Assembly (NCBI RefSeq): GCF_009789675.1
Contig: NZ_CP046915.1
Coordinates: forward strand, 682,001 to 746,000
Length of the DNA stretch: 64,000 nt
Source of the DNA: Paraburkholderia acidisoli
GTDB taxonomy: Bacteria; Pseudomonadota; Gammaproteobacteria; Burkholderiales; Burkholderiaceae
Direction: 5' to 3'
Shown: piece by piece, positions 41,773-50,488 of the stretch
Layout: every line of letters begins with the position of its first letter
Position numbering within the stretch: position 1 is the stretch's first letter
Made by a program: the position numbers and the translations under genes
Notes under the pieces: generated by a model
Database searches by the model: none
Told to the model about the DNA's origin: nothing
The model's input: the letters and a program-made list of their open reading frames with translations, nothing else

Positions 41773-42861
41773 ATGGACACGCGTACTTATCGAGCCGTTC
41801 GCGTTCAGAAGGGCCCCAACGGCTGGGGCGGCCCGCTCGTGATCACGCCCACGGTCGAGCGCAACAAGATCGTCGCGGTGACGGGCGGCGACATTCCGAA
41901 GGTCGCGCACCGGCTCGCCGAGCTGACCGGCGCGACCGTGATCGACGGCTTTCACAATCCGCCGCTCGAATCCGAAATCGCGGCCGTGGTGATCGATTGC
42001 GGCGGCACGGCGCGCTGCGGCGTGTATCCGCGCAAGCGCATTCCCACGGTCAATCTGAGCCCGGTCGGGCAGTCGGGACCGCTCGCGCAGTTCATCACCG
42101 AAGATATCTACGTGTCGGGCGTCGGTCTCGACAGCCTGCAGGCGCTCGAAGACGGCGAGACGGGCGACGCGGCTGCGGCGAACGCGGCGGCCTCCACCGC
42201 GCTGACCGGCGAGAGCGGCGCGCGCGCGGCCACCGCGGCCACGGGCAGTTTCAGCACGCCCGCGCAGGCTTCGGCGGCGCTCGCGGCTTCGGCCACGGCG
42301 CGCGGCGAAACGGAACCCGCGCACTCGGGCGGCATCGTCGGCTGGATCACGGCGATCGGGCGCGGCATGGGCGGCGTCGTCAACATTCTCTTCAACAGCG
42401 GGCGCAAGTCGATCGACACGGTCATCCGCAACGTGTTGCCGTTCATGGCGTTCGTGACGATGCTGATCGGCGTGATCAACTCCACGGGCATCGGGCTCGG
42501 CCTCGCGCACGTGCTCTCGCCGCTCGCGGGTAACATCATCGGTCTGCTGGTGCTCTCGGCGATCTGCGGCCTGCCGTTCCTCTCGCCGGTGCTCGGCCCC
42601 GGCGCCGTGATCGCGCAGGTAATTGGCGCGGCGATCATCGGGCCGGCCATTGGCAACGGCACGATTCCGCCGCACATGGCGCTGCCCGCGCTGTTCGCGT
42701 ACGACACGCAGGTGGGTTGCGACTTCGTGCCGGTGGGCATGGCGCTCGGCGAGGCCAAGCCGGACACGATCCGCATCGGCGTGCCCGCGGTGCTCATCAG
42801 CCGGCAGATCATGGGGCCGGTTTCGGTGCTCATCGCGTGGGTCGTGAGCTTCGCGCTTTAA
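41773..42861 (+). CDS. srlE: PTS glucitol/sorbitol-family EIIBC component
   Basis: A 362-residue protein with an N-terminal EIIB domain and a C-terminal membrane part, matching SrlE. The EIIB phosphorylation cysteine is C76 in [19 protein letters not shown] (position 75 in E. coli). An Ala-rich linker (about residues 128-180) is longer than usual, and the membrane part starts near [19 protein letters not shown]. It phosphorylates the incoming polyol. The glucitol family acts on terminal hydroxyls of alditols; the actual substrate here is not proven. Confidence 0.93.
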   Translation: MDTRTYRAVRVQKGPNGWGGPLVITPTVERNKIVAVTGGDIPKVAHRLAELTGATVIDGFHNPPLESEIAAVVIDCGGTARCGVYPRKRIPTVNLSPVGQSGPLAQFITEDIYVSGVGLDSLQALEDGETGDAAAANAAASTALTGESGARAATAATGSFSTPAQASAALAASATARGETEPAHSGGIVGWITAIGRGMGGVVNILFNSGRKSIDTVIRNVLPFMAFVTMLIGVINSTGIGLGLAHVLSPLAGNIIGLLVLSAICGLPFLSPVLGPGAVIAQVIGAAIIGPAIGNGTIPPHMALPALFAYDTQVGCDFVPVGMALGEAKPDTIRIGVPAVLISRQIMGPVSVLIAWVVSFAL

Positions 42862-42899
42862 ACCCGCGACATCTTTTAGCCTGGAAGGGAACCGCTGTC

Positions 42900-43277
42900 A
42901 TGAACTACTACAAGACCGTGATTTCGTCGATCGGAGAGGAAGTCGAGTCGCTGCTCGAAGGCGGCGTGCTGATTCTCTACTCCGACGGCGCGCCGCCCGA
43001 GCTTGCCGAAGTCTCCGTGCTGCATCGCGTGGAAGCGGCGAGCAGCAGCGTGCCGCGCATCGGTTCGTTGCTGCGTATCGGCGAGGCGTCGGCGGTCGTG
43101 ACCGCGGTGGGTCCGACCGCCTGGAACAAGGTGAGCGAGCTGGGGCACGTGGTCATCAACTTCAACGGTTCGCAAACGGCGGAGCGCCCCGGCGAGATCT
43201 GCGCCTCGGACATCGATCGCGACCGGCTCTTCAGCGGCATGAAGAACGGCACGGTGATCGAGATCGTCGATGCGTGA
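42900..43277 (+). CDS. srlB: PTS glucitol/sorbitol-family EIIA component
   Basis: A 125-residue EIIA of the glucitol family. The likely phosphorylated histidine is H42 in AEVSVLHRVEA. Further family features are AVGPTAWNKVSELGHVVINF and FSGMKNGTVIEI near the end. It takes phosphate from the HPr domain of the next gene product and gives it to SrlE. It lies 38 bases after srlE. Confidence 0.92.
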   Translation: MNYYKTVISSIGEEVESLLEGGVLILYSDGAPPELAEVSVLHRVEAASSSVPRIGSLLRIGEASAVVTAVGPTAWNKVSELGHVVINFNGSQTAERPGEICASDIDRDRLFSGMKNGTVIEIVDA

Positions 43278-43332
43278 GTCGCGTCACGCGCCCATCGTTC
43301 GCTTTCCTTACTGAGTCACGCGAGGCAACGTC

Positions 43333-45399
43333 ATGCTGGAAACGCCGGTCATCGTCAAGGTACACGAAGGGTTGCACGCGCGCCCCGCCACGCAGTTCGC
43401 CAAGCTCGCGAAGGGCTTTTCGTGCTCGCTGAAGATCGGGCGCGGCGAGTCGTGGGCGGACGCGAAAAGCGCCGTCAAGCTGATGTTGCTCGGCGTGAAG
43501 CAGGACGAGCGCATCGTGCTGCGCGCCGAGGGCGAGGACGAGCGCGAGGCGCTCGGCAAGCTCAGCGAGTTTCTCGGCGACGCCAGCGTGAATCTGCCTG
43601 CCGGCGAGGAACCGGCGGCCAGCGTTGCGCGAGCGGCGGCGCCCGCCGTGACGCCGCAGGAAACGGCAACGCCAGCCGCAGCCGCATCGACGCAATCGAC
43701 GCAACCCACGCAACCCACCGCGACGCCCGCGCTCAAGGGCGTACCCGCGAGCGAAGGCGTGGCGTTCGGCACGGTGTTCGCGTACTTCCGCGAGGAGATC
43801 GTCGCGGACCGGCAATTCGTCGCGCCGCACGAGGTGGACAGCGAACTCACGCGCTTCGGCGCCGCGCTCGAGGAGACCTTGCGCGCGATGCTCGCACCGC
43901 GCCCCGGCGCGCAATGCGACGACGAAACCGACGACGAAATCTTCGCCGCGATCGCCGACGTCGCACGCAGCGACGACTTCGCGGGCGCGATCCGCACGCT
44001 CGTGGCTTCGCGCTGGAGCGCGGAAGCCGCCACGCTCAAATGCGGGCTCGACCTCGCGGTGGCCTTCGCGACCTTGCCCGACGAATACCTCAAGAGCCGC
44101 GCCGACGACATTCGCGGCCTGACGCGCGCCGTGGCCGCCACGCTGCTCGGCAAGCCCATGCCTTCGCTGTCCGACCTGCCCGGCCCGAGCATCGTGATTG
44201 CCGAGGAGTTGAGCGCCCCCGACCTCGCGCGCGCCGACCTGCGCCATATTGTGGGTATCGTCTGCACCACGGGCAGCGCGACCTCGCATGTGGCGATCAT
44301 CGCGCGCTCGCACGGCATTCCCGCCGTGCTCGGTCTCGACGCGCATCACGACACGCTGCGCGCCGCCAGCCGCGCGGCCATCGACGGTAGTAGCGGCGAA
44401 GTCTGGCTCGACCACGCGCCCGAACTCGAAGCGGCCATGACGCAGCGCATCGCGGCGCAGCGCGAGGTGGACGCCGCGCTGCTCGCGTATCGCGACGTGG
44501 AGCCGCAAACGCGCGACGGCCGCAAGGTGGTGGTGGCCGCGAATCTCGGCAGCGTGGCCGAAATCGAACCGGCGCGGCGCGCGGGCGCGATGGGCGTGGG
44601 CCTCTTTCGCACCGAATTGCTGTTCATGGACCGCCAATGCGTGCCCGGCGAGCAGGAGCAATACGAGGTCTACGCCGAACTCGCGCGCGCGTTCGCGCCG
44701 TGGCCTGTCATCATCCGCACGCTCGACGCGGGCGCGGACAAGCCGCTGCCCGGCGTGCGCTTCCCGAAGGAGGAGAACCCGTTTCTCGGCTGGCGCGGCA
44801 TTCGCATGTGCCTGGACAGCCCCGAGATTTTCGAGCCGCAACTGCGCGCCTTGTTGCGCGCGGCCGTGCACGGCAATCTGTGCGTGATGCTGCCGATGGT
44901 CGACGACGTGGACGAAGTGCGCCGCGTGAAGGCCATCATGGCGCGGCTCGCGGCCGAACTCGCGGCGGCGCAGGTGCCGCACGCGCTGCCGCGCCTCGGC
45001 ATCATGATCGAGACGCCCGCCGCCGTGCTGACCGCCGACACGCTCGCGCGCGAAGTGGCGTTCTTCTCGATCGGCACGAACGATCTTACGCAGTACATCA
45101 TGGCCGTCGACCGCATGAACCCGAACCTTGCCGCGCTCTATCGCACCGAGCATCCGGCCGTGCTGCAGGCCATACGCATGGTGTGCGACGCCGCGAAGCG
45201 CGCCGGTATCAGCGTGGGCGTGTGCGGCGAGGCCGCGGGCAAGCCGGCGCTGATCCCGACGCTCGTGAATCTGGGCGTGGACGAGTTGAGCATGAGCCCC
45301 AACGCAATCCTGCGCGCGAAGAAGCTGGTCACGGAGATCGAACCCGTGCGCAACGAAGCGGCGCGCGCCTTGCCCGAGCGCGTGTGTAGCGACGAGTAA
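43333..45399 (+). CDS. fused HPr-EI phosphoryl-transfer protein
   Basis: A 688-residue fusion of HPr and enzyme I. The HPr domain (about residues 1-90) has the active histidine H15 in HEGLHARPAT and a Ser at position 46. A Thr/Gln/Pro linker (about 95-135) leads to enzyme I, whose active histidine is H319 in TSHVAIIARSHGIPAV; the C-terminal PEP-binding half shows GLFRTELLFMDR, GWRGIRMCLD and FFSIGTNDLTQY. It gives the polyol EII proteins their own PEP-driven phosphate supply, making the PTS self-contained, as often in Burkholderiaceae with few PTS sugars. It ends the operon. Confidence 0.93.
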   Translation: MLETPVIVKVHEGLHARPATQFAKLAKGFSCSLKIGRGESWADAKSAVKLMLLGVKQDERIVLRAEGEDEREALGKLSEFLGDASVNLPAGEEPAASVARAAAPAVTPQETATPAAAASTQSTQPTQPTATPALKGVPASEGVAFGTVFAYFREEIVADRQFVAPHEVDSELTRFGAALEETLRAMLAPRPGAQCDDETDDEIFAAIADVARSDDFAGAIRTLVASRWSAEAATLKCGLDLAVAFATLPDEYLKSRADDIRGLTRAVAATLLGKPMPSLSDLPGPSIVIAEELSAPDLARADLRHIVGIVCTTGSATSHVAIIARSHGIPAVLGLDAHHDTLRAASRAAIDGSSGEVWLDHAPELEAAMTQRIAAQREVDAALLAYRDVEPQTRDGRKVVVAANLGSVAEIEPARRAGAMGVGLFRTELLFMDRQCVPGEQEQYEVYAELARAFAPWPVIIRTLDAGADKPLPGVRFPKEENPFLGWRGIRMCLDSPEIFEPQLRALLRAAVHGNLCVMLPMVDDVDEVRRVKAIMARLAAELAAAQVPHALPRLGIMIETPAAVLTADTLAREVAFFSIGTNDLTQYIMAVDRMNPNLAALYRTEHPAVLQAIRMVCDAAKRAGISVGVCGEAAGKPALIPTLVNLGVDELSMSPNAILRAKKLVTEIEPVRNEAARALPERVCSDE

Positions 45400-45411
45400 G
45401 CGCCGCGCGGC

Positions 45412-45918
45412 TCACGCGTAACCGCCCAGCTTGCGCGCGTTGGCCGTGCGCGACGGGCGGCGCGCGCCCCCTTCCGCGCCCGCATCCGGCACGAACCGGA
45501 GAGGCGTGCGCGTGGCGCGCCGCACGTCCTTCGCCACGTCCTCGCGCAGCCACCACGGCCAGCGCGTCTTGCGCGCGCCGAGCAGGATCAGATCGGCGCC
45601 GTGTTCTTCCGCGAGCGCCCCGATCGCGCCGCCCGTGGTCAGGCCGGAGAGCGGCAGCAAGATCATGTGTGTGTGCGCTTCGCACGCGGCCGCGGCCAGC
45701 ACGTCCGCGATATGGCGCGCCGTGCGCCGGCCCTGCGCTTCCAGCGCCTCGAACACCACGCCGCCATCGTAATGCTCCGCCGCGCCGAAGCACGGCGAAG
45801 GATCGACCACGTGCAGCGCGATCACGCGCGCCTGGTGTTGACGCGCGAGATCGATGGCGGCGGGTAGCAGGATGGGGGCGGAATGGTCGCTCAGGGCGAC
45901 GAGAATCTTCGAGATCAT
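45412..45918 (-). CDS. universal stress protein (UspA) family
   Basis: A 168-residue UspA-domain protein. It has the N-terminal SKILVALSDHSAPILLPAAID strand-helix start, LHVV, and the late LILLGARKTR followed by R-x-T-P-L (RATRTPLRF), where ATP-binding members have the GxxGxxxxSxSxxV loop. Here that loop is poorly kept, so ATP binding is doubtful. It is convergent with the PTS genes and 12 bases from their end, and seems unrelated to them. Confidence 0.85.
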   Translation of the reverse strand: MISKILVALSDHSAPILLPAAIDLARQHQARVIALHVVDPSPCFGAAEHYDGGVVFEALEAQGRRTARHIADVLAAAACEAHTHMILLPLSGLTTGGAIGALAEEHGADLILLGARKTRWPWWLREDVAKDVRRATRTPLRFVPDAGAEGGARRPSRTANARKLGGYA

Positions 45919-46152
45919 TGGGGGTGCCTTGTTCGGTCGGGTTGCGATGTCGCGTGCTGACGTTCGCGGTGGGCGAATGCGTGCGAGGCGCGCGTTCCAT
46001 GACCGTGATCGTGGTCCGGCAAAGTGAGTGCGGAGTTAGCGCGTTCGGCCCACTTCGCCGCGTTGCGTCGCGCTTTCGAGGTAGCCTTCGGGGTCGCCGT
46101 GCGGGTCGCTCGTGTTACGCGCCCGCGCGCCACCGAAGGAGAACCATCGAGC

Positions 46153-47154
46153 ATGAAGCCGATCCGAACCGCCCTCGCGCGCGCGATGTGGCGCAAGCCA
46201 GGCGTTGCGCTGGCGGCCCTTTGCGCGTTGCTCGCGGCATGCAACGCTCAAGCGCGTCCACTCGCGTTTCACCCCGACACACTCTGCGCGAAAACGCTGC
46301 CGTCTCCCGCGCCCGCCAGTACGGTGCAAGCGCGGGTGCTCGACACGGGCCACGGCAAGATCGGCTATGTGCGCTTCGGCCGCGGTAGCCCGATCGTGCT
46401 CGTCACGGGTTATCGCTCGACCATCGCCGAATGGAACGTGCACTTTCTCGCCGAACTCGCGCGCCATCACGAGGTGATCGTGTTCGACAATCGCGGCGTG
46501 GGCGCGTCGCAAACGCAGGCCACGGGTTACACCGCGCGCGATCTCGCGAGCGACACGGCAGCGCTGATGCAAGGCTTGGGCGTCGAGCGCGCGACGGTGC
46601 TGGGCTGGTCGATGGGCGGCATCGTCGCGCAGCAACTGGCGATCGAAGCGCCCGCGCGCGTGGCCAAGCTCGTCCTGCTTTCGTCGATGCCGCCCGGCGC
46701 GCGAGCGCAACCGCCTTCGGCCGAAGTGATGCAGGCGTTGTCGGGCAGCGGCGCGGATCATTTCGCGCGCGTGATGGCGGTGCTATTTCCGGCTTCGGCG
46801 TTGCAAGCGGCGCAGGCCTGCTTTGTCGGCGCCATGTTCGCGCCTGGCGGTTACCACGAGCCGAAGATTGCCGACGACGTTGCGCGCGCGCAGGACGCGC
46901 TCATGACGCAATGGCAACACGACGATGCCGCGGTGCAGGCGCTGGCGCGCGTGAACGTGCCCGCGCTCGTGCTGGTGGGGACGCAGGACGCGGTGCTGGT
47001 GCCGCGCAATTCGCAAGCGCTCGCGCATGCGTTGCCGAAAGCGACGCTCGTGGAGATCGCGGCGGGCGGTCACGCGATGATGTACCAGTATCCCGTGCAA
47101 CTCGGGCGGCGCATCGATACGTTTATCGCCGCAGGAGAGCATTCAGCGCGTTGA
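46153..47154 (+). CDS. alpha/beta hydrolase, putative lipoprotein
   Basis: A 333-residue alpha/beta hydrolase with a lipoprotein signal: the hydrophobic run VALAALCALLAAC ends in a lipobox cysteine. The fold is clear from IVLVTGYRSTIAEWN, the nucleophile elbow LGWSMGGIVA, and late Asp and His (LVGTQDAVLVP, AAGGHAMMYQ). The substrate is unknown. The ATG at 46153 is chosen because the signal peptide starts there; a GAAGGAGAA site lies slightly far upstream. Confidence 0.82.
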   Translation: MKPIRTALARAMWRKPGVALAALCALLAACNAQARPLAFHPDTLCAKTLPSPAPASTVQARVLDTGHGKIGYVRFGRGSPIVLVTGYRSTIAEWNVHFLAELARHHEVIVFDNRGVGASQTQATGYTARDLASDTAALMQGLGVERATVLGWSMGGIVAQQLAIEAPARVAKLVLLSSMPPGARAQPPSAEVMQALSGSGADHFARVMAVLFPASALQAAQACFVGAMFAPGGYHEPKIADDVARAQDALMTQWQHDDAAVQALARVNVPALVLVGTQDAVLVPRNSQALAHALPKATLVEIAAGGHAMMYQYPVQLGRRIDTFIAAGEHSAR

Positions 47155-47194
47155 GTGTTGAGCGTTGCGCGTGCGGCGGCGCGATGGAACGGCG

Positions 47195-47228
47195 TTAAAA
47201 AAGCACGCGGCATTCGAGCGGCGTGCTT
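47195..47228 (-). terminator. terminator after glycine-zipper lipoprotein gene
   Basis: AAGCACGC and GCGTGCTT form an 8-bp stem. On the minus strand a run of six T follows, a typical intrinsic terminator 36 bases beyond the lipoprotein stop codon. Confidence 0.8.
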
Positions 47229-47263
47229 CGAGACCTCATGTTTGCGCGTGACGCGCGCCCACC

Positions 47264-47806
47264 TCACCACGCCCAGTAAGCCGGCCGCGGATACCCGTAG
47301 ATCACGGGCGGTGGCGCATACACCACAGGCGCCGTTTGATACACCGTGGTCGCGGGCGGTGCGATGCGGTTGCCCTTCGACGCCATGCACTGCGCGTAGG
47401 CCGCGTCGTAACGCGCCTGCATGCTCTCCGAAGAAACCTGCGAACCGTGCGCGCCCAGCGCGCCGCCGAGCAGCAAGCCCGCGCCCGCACCGATCGCCGC
47501 GCCCACGCCCGCATTGCCGCCCGCCGCGCCGAGCAATGCGCCCGCCGCCGCGCCGCCGAGCGTGCCGACCGCCGTGGTGCCCGCGCCGCTTTGCAGCGCG
47601 CCTGGCGAGGCCTGGCCCGCGTCGTCGTTGCGGAAGGCGTAGTCGCGGCAGGCGTAGTCTTCCTGCTGAAACACCGTCAAGGGCTTGCCGCCGGGCGGCA
47701 GCGCGACAACGGAAGGGCCGCTCGGCGGCAGCGCGGCGCAACCCGCGAGTGCGAATACGACGAGGCCGAGCGGCAGCGCGGCGCGTGGAAGGCGTGGGTT
47801 TTTCAT
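47264..47806 (-). CDS. glycine-zipper lipoprotein
   Basis: A 180-residue envelope lipoprotein. The signal peptide ends in the lipobox FALAGC. The centre is a glycine-zipper (AAGALLGAAGGNAGVGAAIG, continuing AGAGLLLGGALGAHG), followed by a C-terminal Pro/Tyr-rich tail with APPPVIYGYPRPAYWAW. Such proteins associate with the outer membrane and may multimerise. The ATG at 47806 gives a normal signal peptide; an earlier in-frame ATG (47839) does not. Confidence 0.85.
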   Translation of the reverse strand: MKNPRLPRAALPLGLVVFALAGCAALPPSGPSVVALPPGGKPLTVFQQEDYACRDYAFRNDDAGQASPGALQSGAGTTAVGTLGGAAAGALLGAAGGNAGVGAAIGAGAGLLLGGALGAHGSQVSSESMQARYDAAYAQCMASKGNRIAPPATTVYQTAPVVYAPPPVIYGYPRPAYWAW

Positions 47807-47907
47807 GATCGTCCCCGAAATGGATGGCATGGGTTCCATCGTAGGGACGCAGGATTAGCGCTGAGTTAGCGCGGCGCTCGCCAGACGCCGCGTGCCGGAT
47901 ACGACCC

Positions 47908-49089
47908 TCAGAACTTGTGGCGCATGCCGAGTTGCACGAAGGTTTGCCGGTCGCTCGACGAAGCGGTGAGCGCATTGAGCGTGGCGCGCGCGGCGTGGCC
48001 CGTGGAGTCGGTGCCGCTCGCGAATTCCGTGCTGCCGATCACATAGACGTCGGTGCGCTTCGAGAGGTAGTAGTCGAGCGAGAGCGAGATATTGTTGTAG
48101 CTCGATCCGCCGATCGTGCCCACGCCCGACCCGTGCGTGTATGCGTAGACGAACTGCGAAAGCAGGAAGGGCGTCCAGTAGTGCGTGACGTTGAGCTCGC
48201 CCGTGTCGAACTTCGCGTTGCCCGTGAGGCGCAGCGGATTCGCGCCGCTCGAGGTGTCGCCGAGATCGCGGAACTGCACGTTGCTGTACACGAGGCCCAC
48301 GGTCGTGCCCTCGAACGTGTAGCGCGCGGCGGCCGCCACGGCCTGGTACGTGTGCGCCGAGGCATAGCCGCTGTACACGGGGCTCGCCGTCATGTTGTTG
48401 AGCGACGCGCCCGCCACGTTGGTCGGCGCGCTGGTGAACCACGACTGGTTCGGATTGCGCACGTTCATGTACGCCACGCCCGCCGAGAGATTGCCGTAGT
48501 CGTAACCGGCGCCCACCGACCAGATCTGGTTGCGGGCGAAGTCGCCGGCCTGGCCGCCGAAGCCGTACACGCCGCCAAAGGTGAAGCCGCCGAAACTCGG
48601 GCTCATGTACTTCACCGAATTGTTGACGCGCTTGCTGTTGTTGAGGTTGTCGAGGTCGCCGGGGTGCGCCGTGGTGCCGCCGCCGTAGTTGGCCGAATTC
48701 ATGCGGCCCTCCACGAAGGTCACGAGCGAATCGTACTGGCGGCCGAGCGTGAGCGCGCCGTAGTCGCGGCTCGACAGCCCCACGTACGCCTGGCGTCCGA
48801 ACATCAGCCCGCCTTGCAGCGACTTGCCCGTGCCCAGATCGAAACCGTTTTCGAGCTGGAAGATCGCCGACAAACCGCCGCCCAGATCCTCCACGCCCTT
48901 GAAGCCCCAGCGCGAGCCTTGCATGATGCCGCTCGCGCCGCCAATCACGCGGCCGCCGCCGCTGTTGCTCTGATAGTTGATGCCGTAGTCGATGAGGCCG
49001 TAGAGCGTGACCGAACTCGCTTCGGCGTGCGCGAGACCGCAGAGCGTGAAGAGCGCGGTACAGGGGATGATTTTTTTGATAGTTAGCAT
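47908..49089 (-). CDS. general porin (Gram-negative porin, OmpC/Omp32-like)
   Basis: A 393-residue outer-membrane porin. A signal peptide (KKIIPCTALFTLCGLAHA) precedes the typical SSVTLYGLIDYGINYQSN. Family motifs include SRWGFKGVEDLGGGLSAIFQLENGF, RQAYVGLSSRDYGALTLGRQ and the C-terminal QLGMRHKF ending in Phe. It makes a trimeric channel for small solutes. The start at 49089 is chosen for the signal peptide. A motif shared with the LysR/M20 promoter lies upstream (49194-49234), suggesting it serves the substrate of the adjacent operon. Confidence 0.93.
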   Translation of the reverse strand: MLTIKKIIPCTALFTLCGLAHAEASSVTLYGLIDYGINYQSNSGGGRVIGGASGIMQGSRWGFKGVEDLGGGLSAIFQLENGFDLGTGKSLQGGLMFGRQAYVGLSSRDYGALTLGRQYDSLVTFVEGRMNSANYGGGTTAHPGDLDNLNNSKRVNNSVKYMSPSFGGFTFGGVYGFGGQAGDFARNQIWSVGAGYDYGNLSAGVAYMNVRNPNQSWFTSAPTNVAGASLNNMTASPVYSGYASAHTYQAVAAAARYTFEGTTVGLVYSNVQFRDLGDTSSGANPLRLTGNAKFDTGELNVTHYWTPFLLSQFVYAYTHGSGVGTIGGSSYNNISLSLDYYLSKRTDVYVIGSTEFASGTDSTGHAARATLNALTASSSDRQTFVQLGMRHKF

Positions 49090-49193
49090 GGCGAAGTAAT
49101 CGGGCGATTGAAAACCGGTCAAGGAGTCACGGGGAGGGCGCGCCGTGGAGCCGGATGCGTTCGCCGTGCTCCACGTTCCAACAGTAACGCCAC

Positions 49194-49234
49194 TGCGAAT
49201 TTCGGGTATTCGCAATCTATCAAGCGGGGTTTGC
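49194..49234. promoter_or_regulatory. candidate LysR operator upstream of porin gene
   Basis: TGCGAA-N9-TTCGCA is an inverted repeat within this region. The stretch GTATTCGCAATC-N3-CAAG-N6-TTGC (49206-49234) recurs at 54507-54535 between the LysR gene and the M20 operon, with 22 of 29 bases identical. It lies 105-145 bases upstream of the porin start. Confidence 0.5.
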
Positions 49235-49261
49235 AATGCGCGCAAGCCTCGCGTGCGGGCG

Positions 49262-50365
49262 TCAACCCAGTTCGAACTCCGCGGGCAGCGTGACCTCGAG
49301 CAATTCGAGGTCGTCGCTGGCATTCGCGAACGTATAGGCGAGATTGCCGGGAATCGCGATGCTGTCGTCGGCGCGCAGCGTCCAGCGCTGTGTGTCCTGC
49401 GCTACGTCGAGCGCACCCGCGAGCACGAAGAAGAAGCAGAACTCGGTGTCGTGGCGGCGCGTGACGGCGTGTGCCGGGCTGCCCTCGCTCGCGCGCCGCA
49501 CCACGCGCACACCCGCGAGCCCGTTCGTGGCCGCACCAATGCCGGTGTCCGTGGCCACGAAGCCCGGCGATTTCCACGGTGCCCACCGCGCCTGCGCCGC
49601 CACGTGACGCACGAAGCGCTGGCCATTGAAGTCGTGATCGGTGGCGTAGCGTGCATTCGGCAGCGTCATTGCGTGATCGGCCATCGTGATGTGATCGGCG
49701 GGACTGCCGATCTCCACGACTTCCGCGCCCGCCGAGCTTTCGAGCACGCGGTGGCGGATCTCGGGCGGTTGCAGCACGCAGTCGCCCGCATTGAGGACGA
49801 ACGGCTCGCCCTGGCCTTCGTAGACGAGACGCACCCAGCCCTTGCGGCAGAAGATCATCTGGAAGCGGATCTTGTGAAAGTGCACGTAGTCGGGCACCGG
49901 GCCGCCTTCGAGAATGCGGATATGCGAGGCGATGAACGCGCCGCCGTGCCGCTCGGGCAGCAGGTCGCGGTAACGCATGCCCGCACGGCCCACGCTCCAC
50001 GGCGTCTCGCCTTGCGCGTTCGCGAGTACGAGCGTCTGGCGCGTCACCGGCGTCTTGAGCGGCGGATTCGCGTGCACGAGGCGCAGGCGCACGCCGTTGG
50101 GCGCGACCAGTTCGCGTACGCTGTCGGCAAGGCGCGCGGGGTCGTCGCAGAGCACGTCGAGTTCGGTCACGCCGTTGCGGACCTCGGTGCCGAGGCGCAG
50201 CGTGAAGCCGTCGCGCGAGAGGATCGCGGTGCGCGGGCTATCGGCGGGAAAAATCGCGTCGATACGAAAGCCGAGCCGTTCGATGAAGAACGTCATGGTC
50301 GCGACGAGGTCGGTGCAGTGCATCGGCACGTGAAAGCCGCGCACCGTGTGATGGGATGAATTCAT
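49262..50365 (-). CDS. VOC-bicupin fusion protein, possible dioxygenase
   Basis: A 367-residue fusion of an N-terminal vicinal-oxygen-chelate (glyoxalase-like) domain (about residues 1-115, FHVPMHCTDLVATMTFFIER, LGFRIDAIFP) and a two-cupin C-terminal half. The first cupin keeps HFH and a late histidine (PPEIRHRV), but the usual metal-binding glutamate is Gln, leaving a possible three-histidine site as in gentisate-type dioxygenases. The second cupin seems to lack its last histidine (IPGNLAYTF). I do not recognise the exact family. It is the last gene of the M20, MFS and kynureninase-like series. Confidence 0.72.
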   Translation of the reverse strand: MNSSHHTVRGFHVPMHCTDLVATMTFFIERLGFRIDAIFPADSPRTAILSRDGFTLRLGTEVRNGVTELDVLCDDPARLADSVRELVAPNGVRLRLVHANPPLKTPVTRQTLVLANAQGETPWSVGRAGMRYRDLLPERHGGAFIASHIRILEGGPVPDYVHFHKIRFQMIFCRKGWVRLVYEGQGEPFVLNAGDCVLQPPEIRHRVLESSAGAEVVEIGSPADHITMADHAMTLPNARYATDHDFNGQRFVRHVAAQARWAPWKSPGFVATDTGIGAATNGLAGVRVVRRASEGSPAHAVTRRHDTEFCFFFVLAGALDVAQDTQRWTLRADDSIAIPGNLAYTFANASDDLELLEVTLPAEFELG

Positions 50366-50488
50366 GATGATGAGCGTGTTGACGGTGGGAGGAGGTTCGA
50401 ACGCACGACGTTCGAAGCGGCGGCCCCGTCAACACGCAGGCAAACCCGGCGCGCCGTGGCGAGCGCGAGCGCAGGCCGTGGCCGGGCT

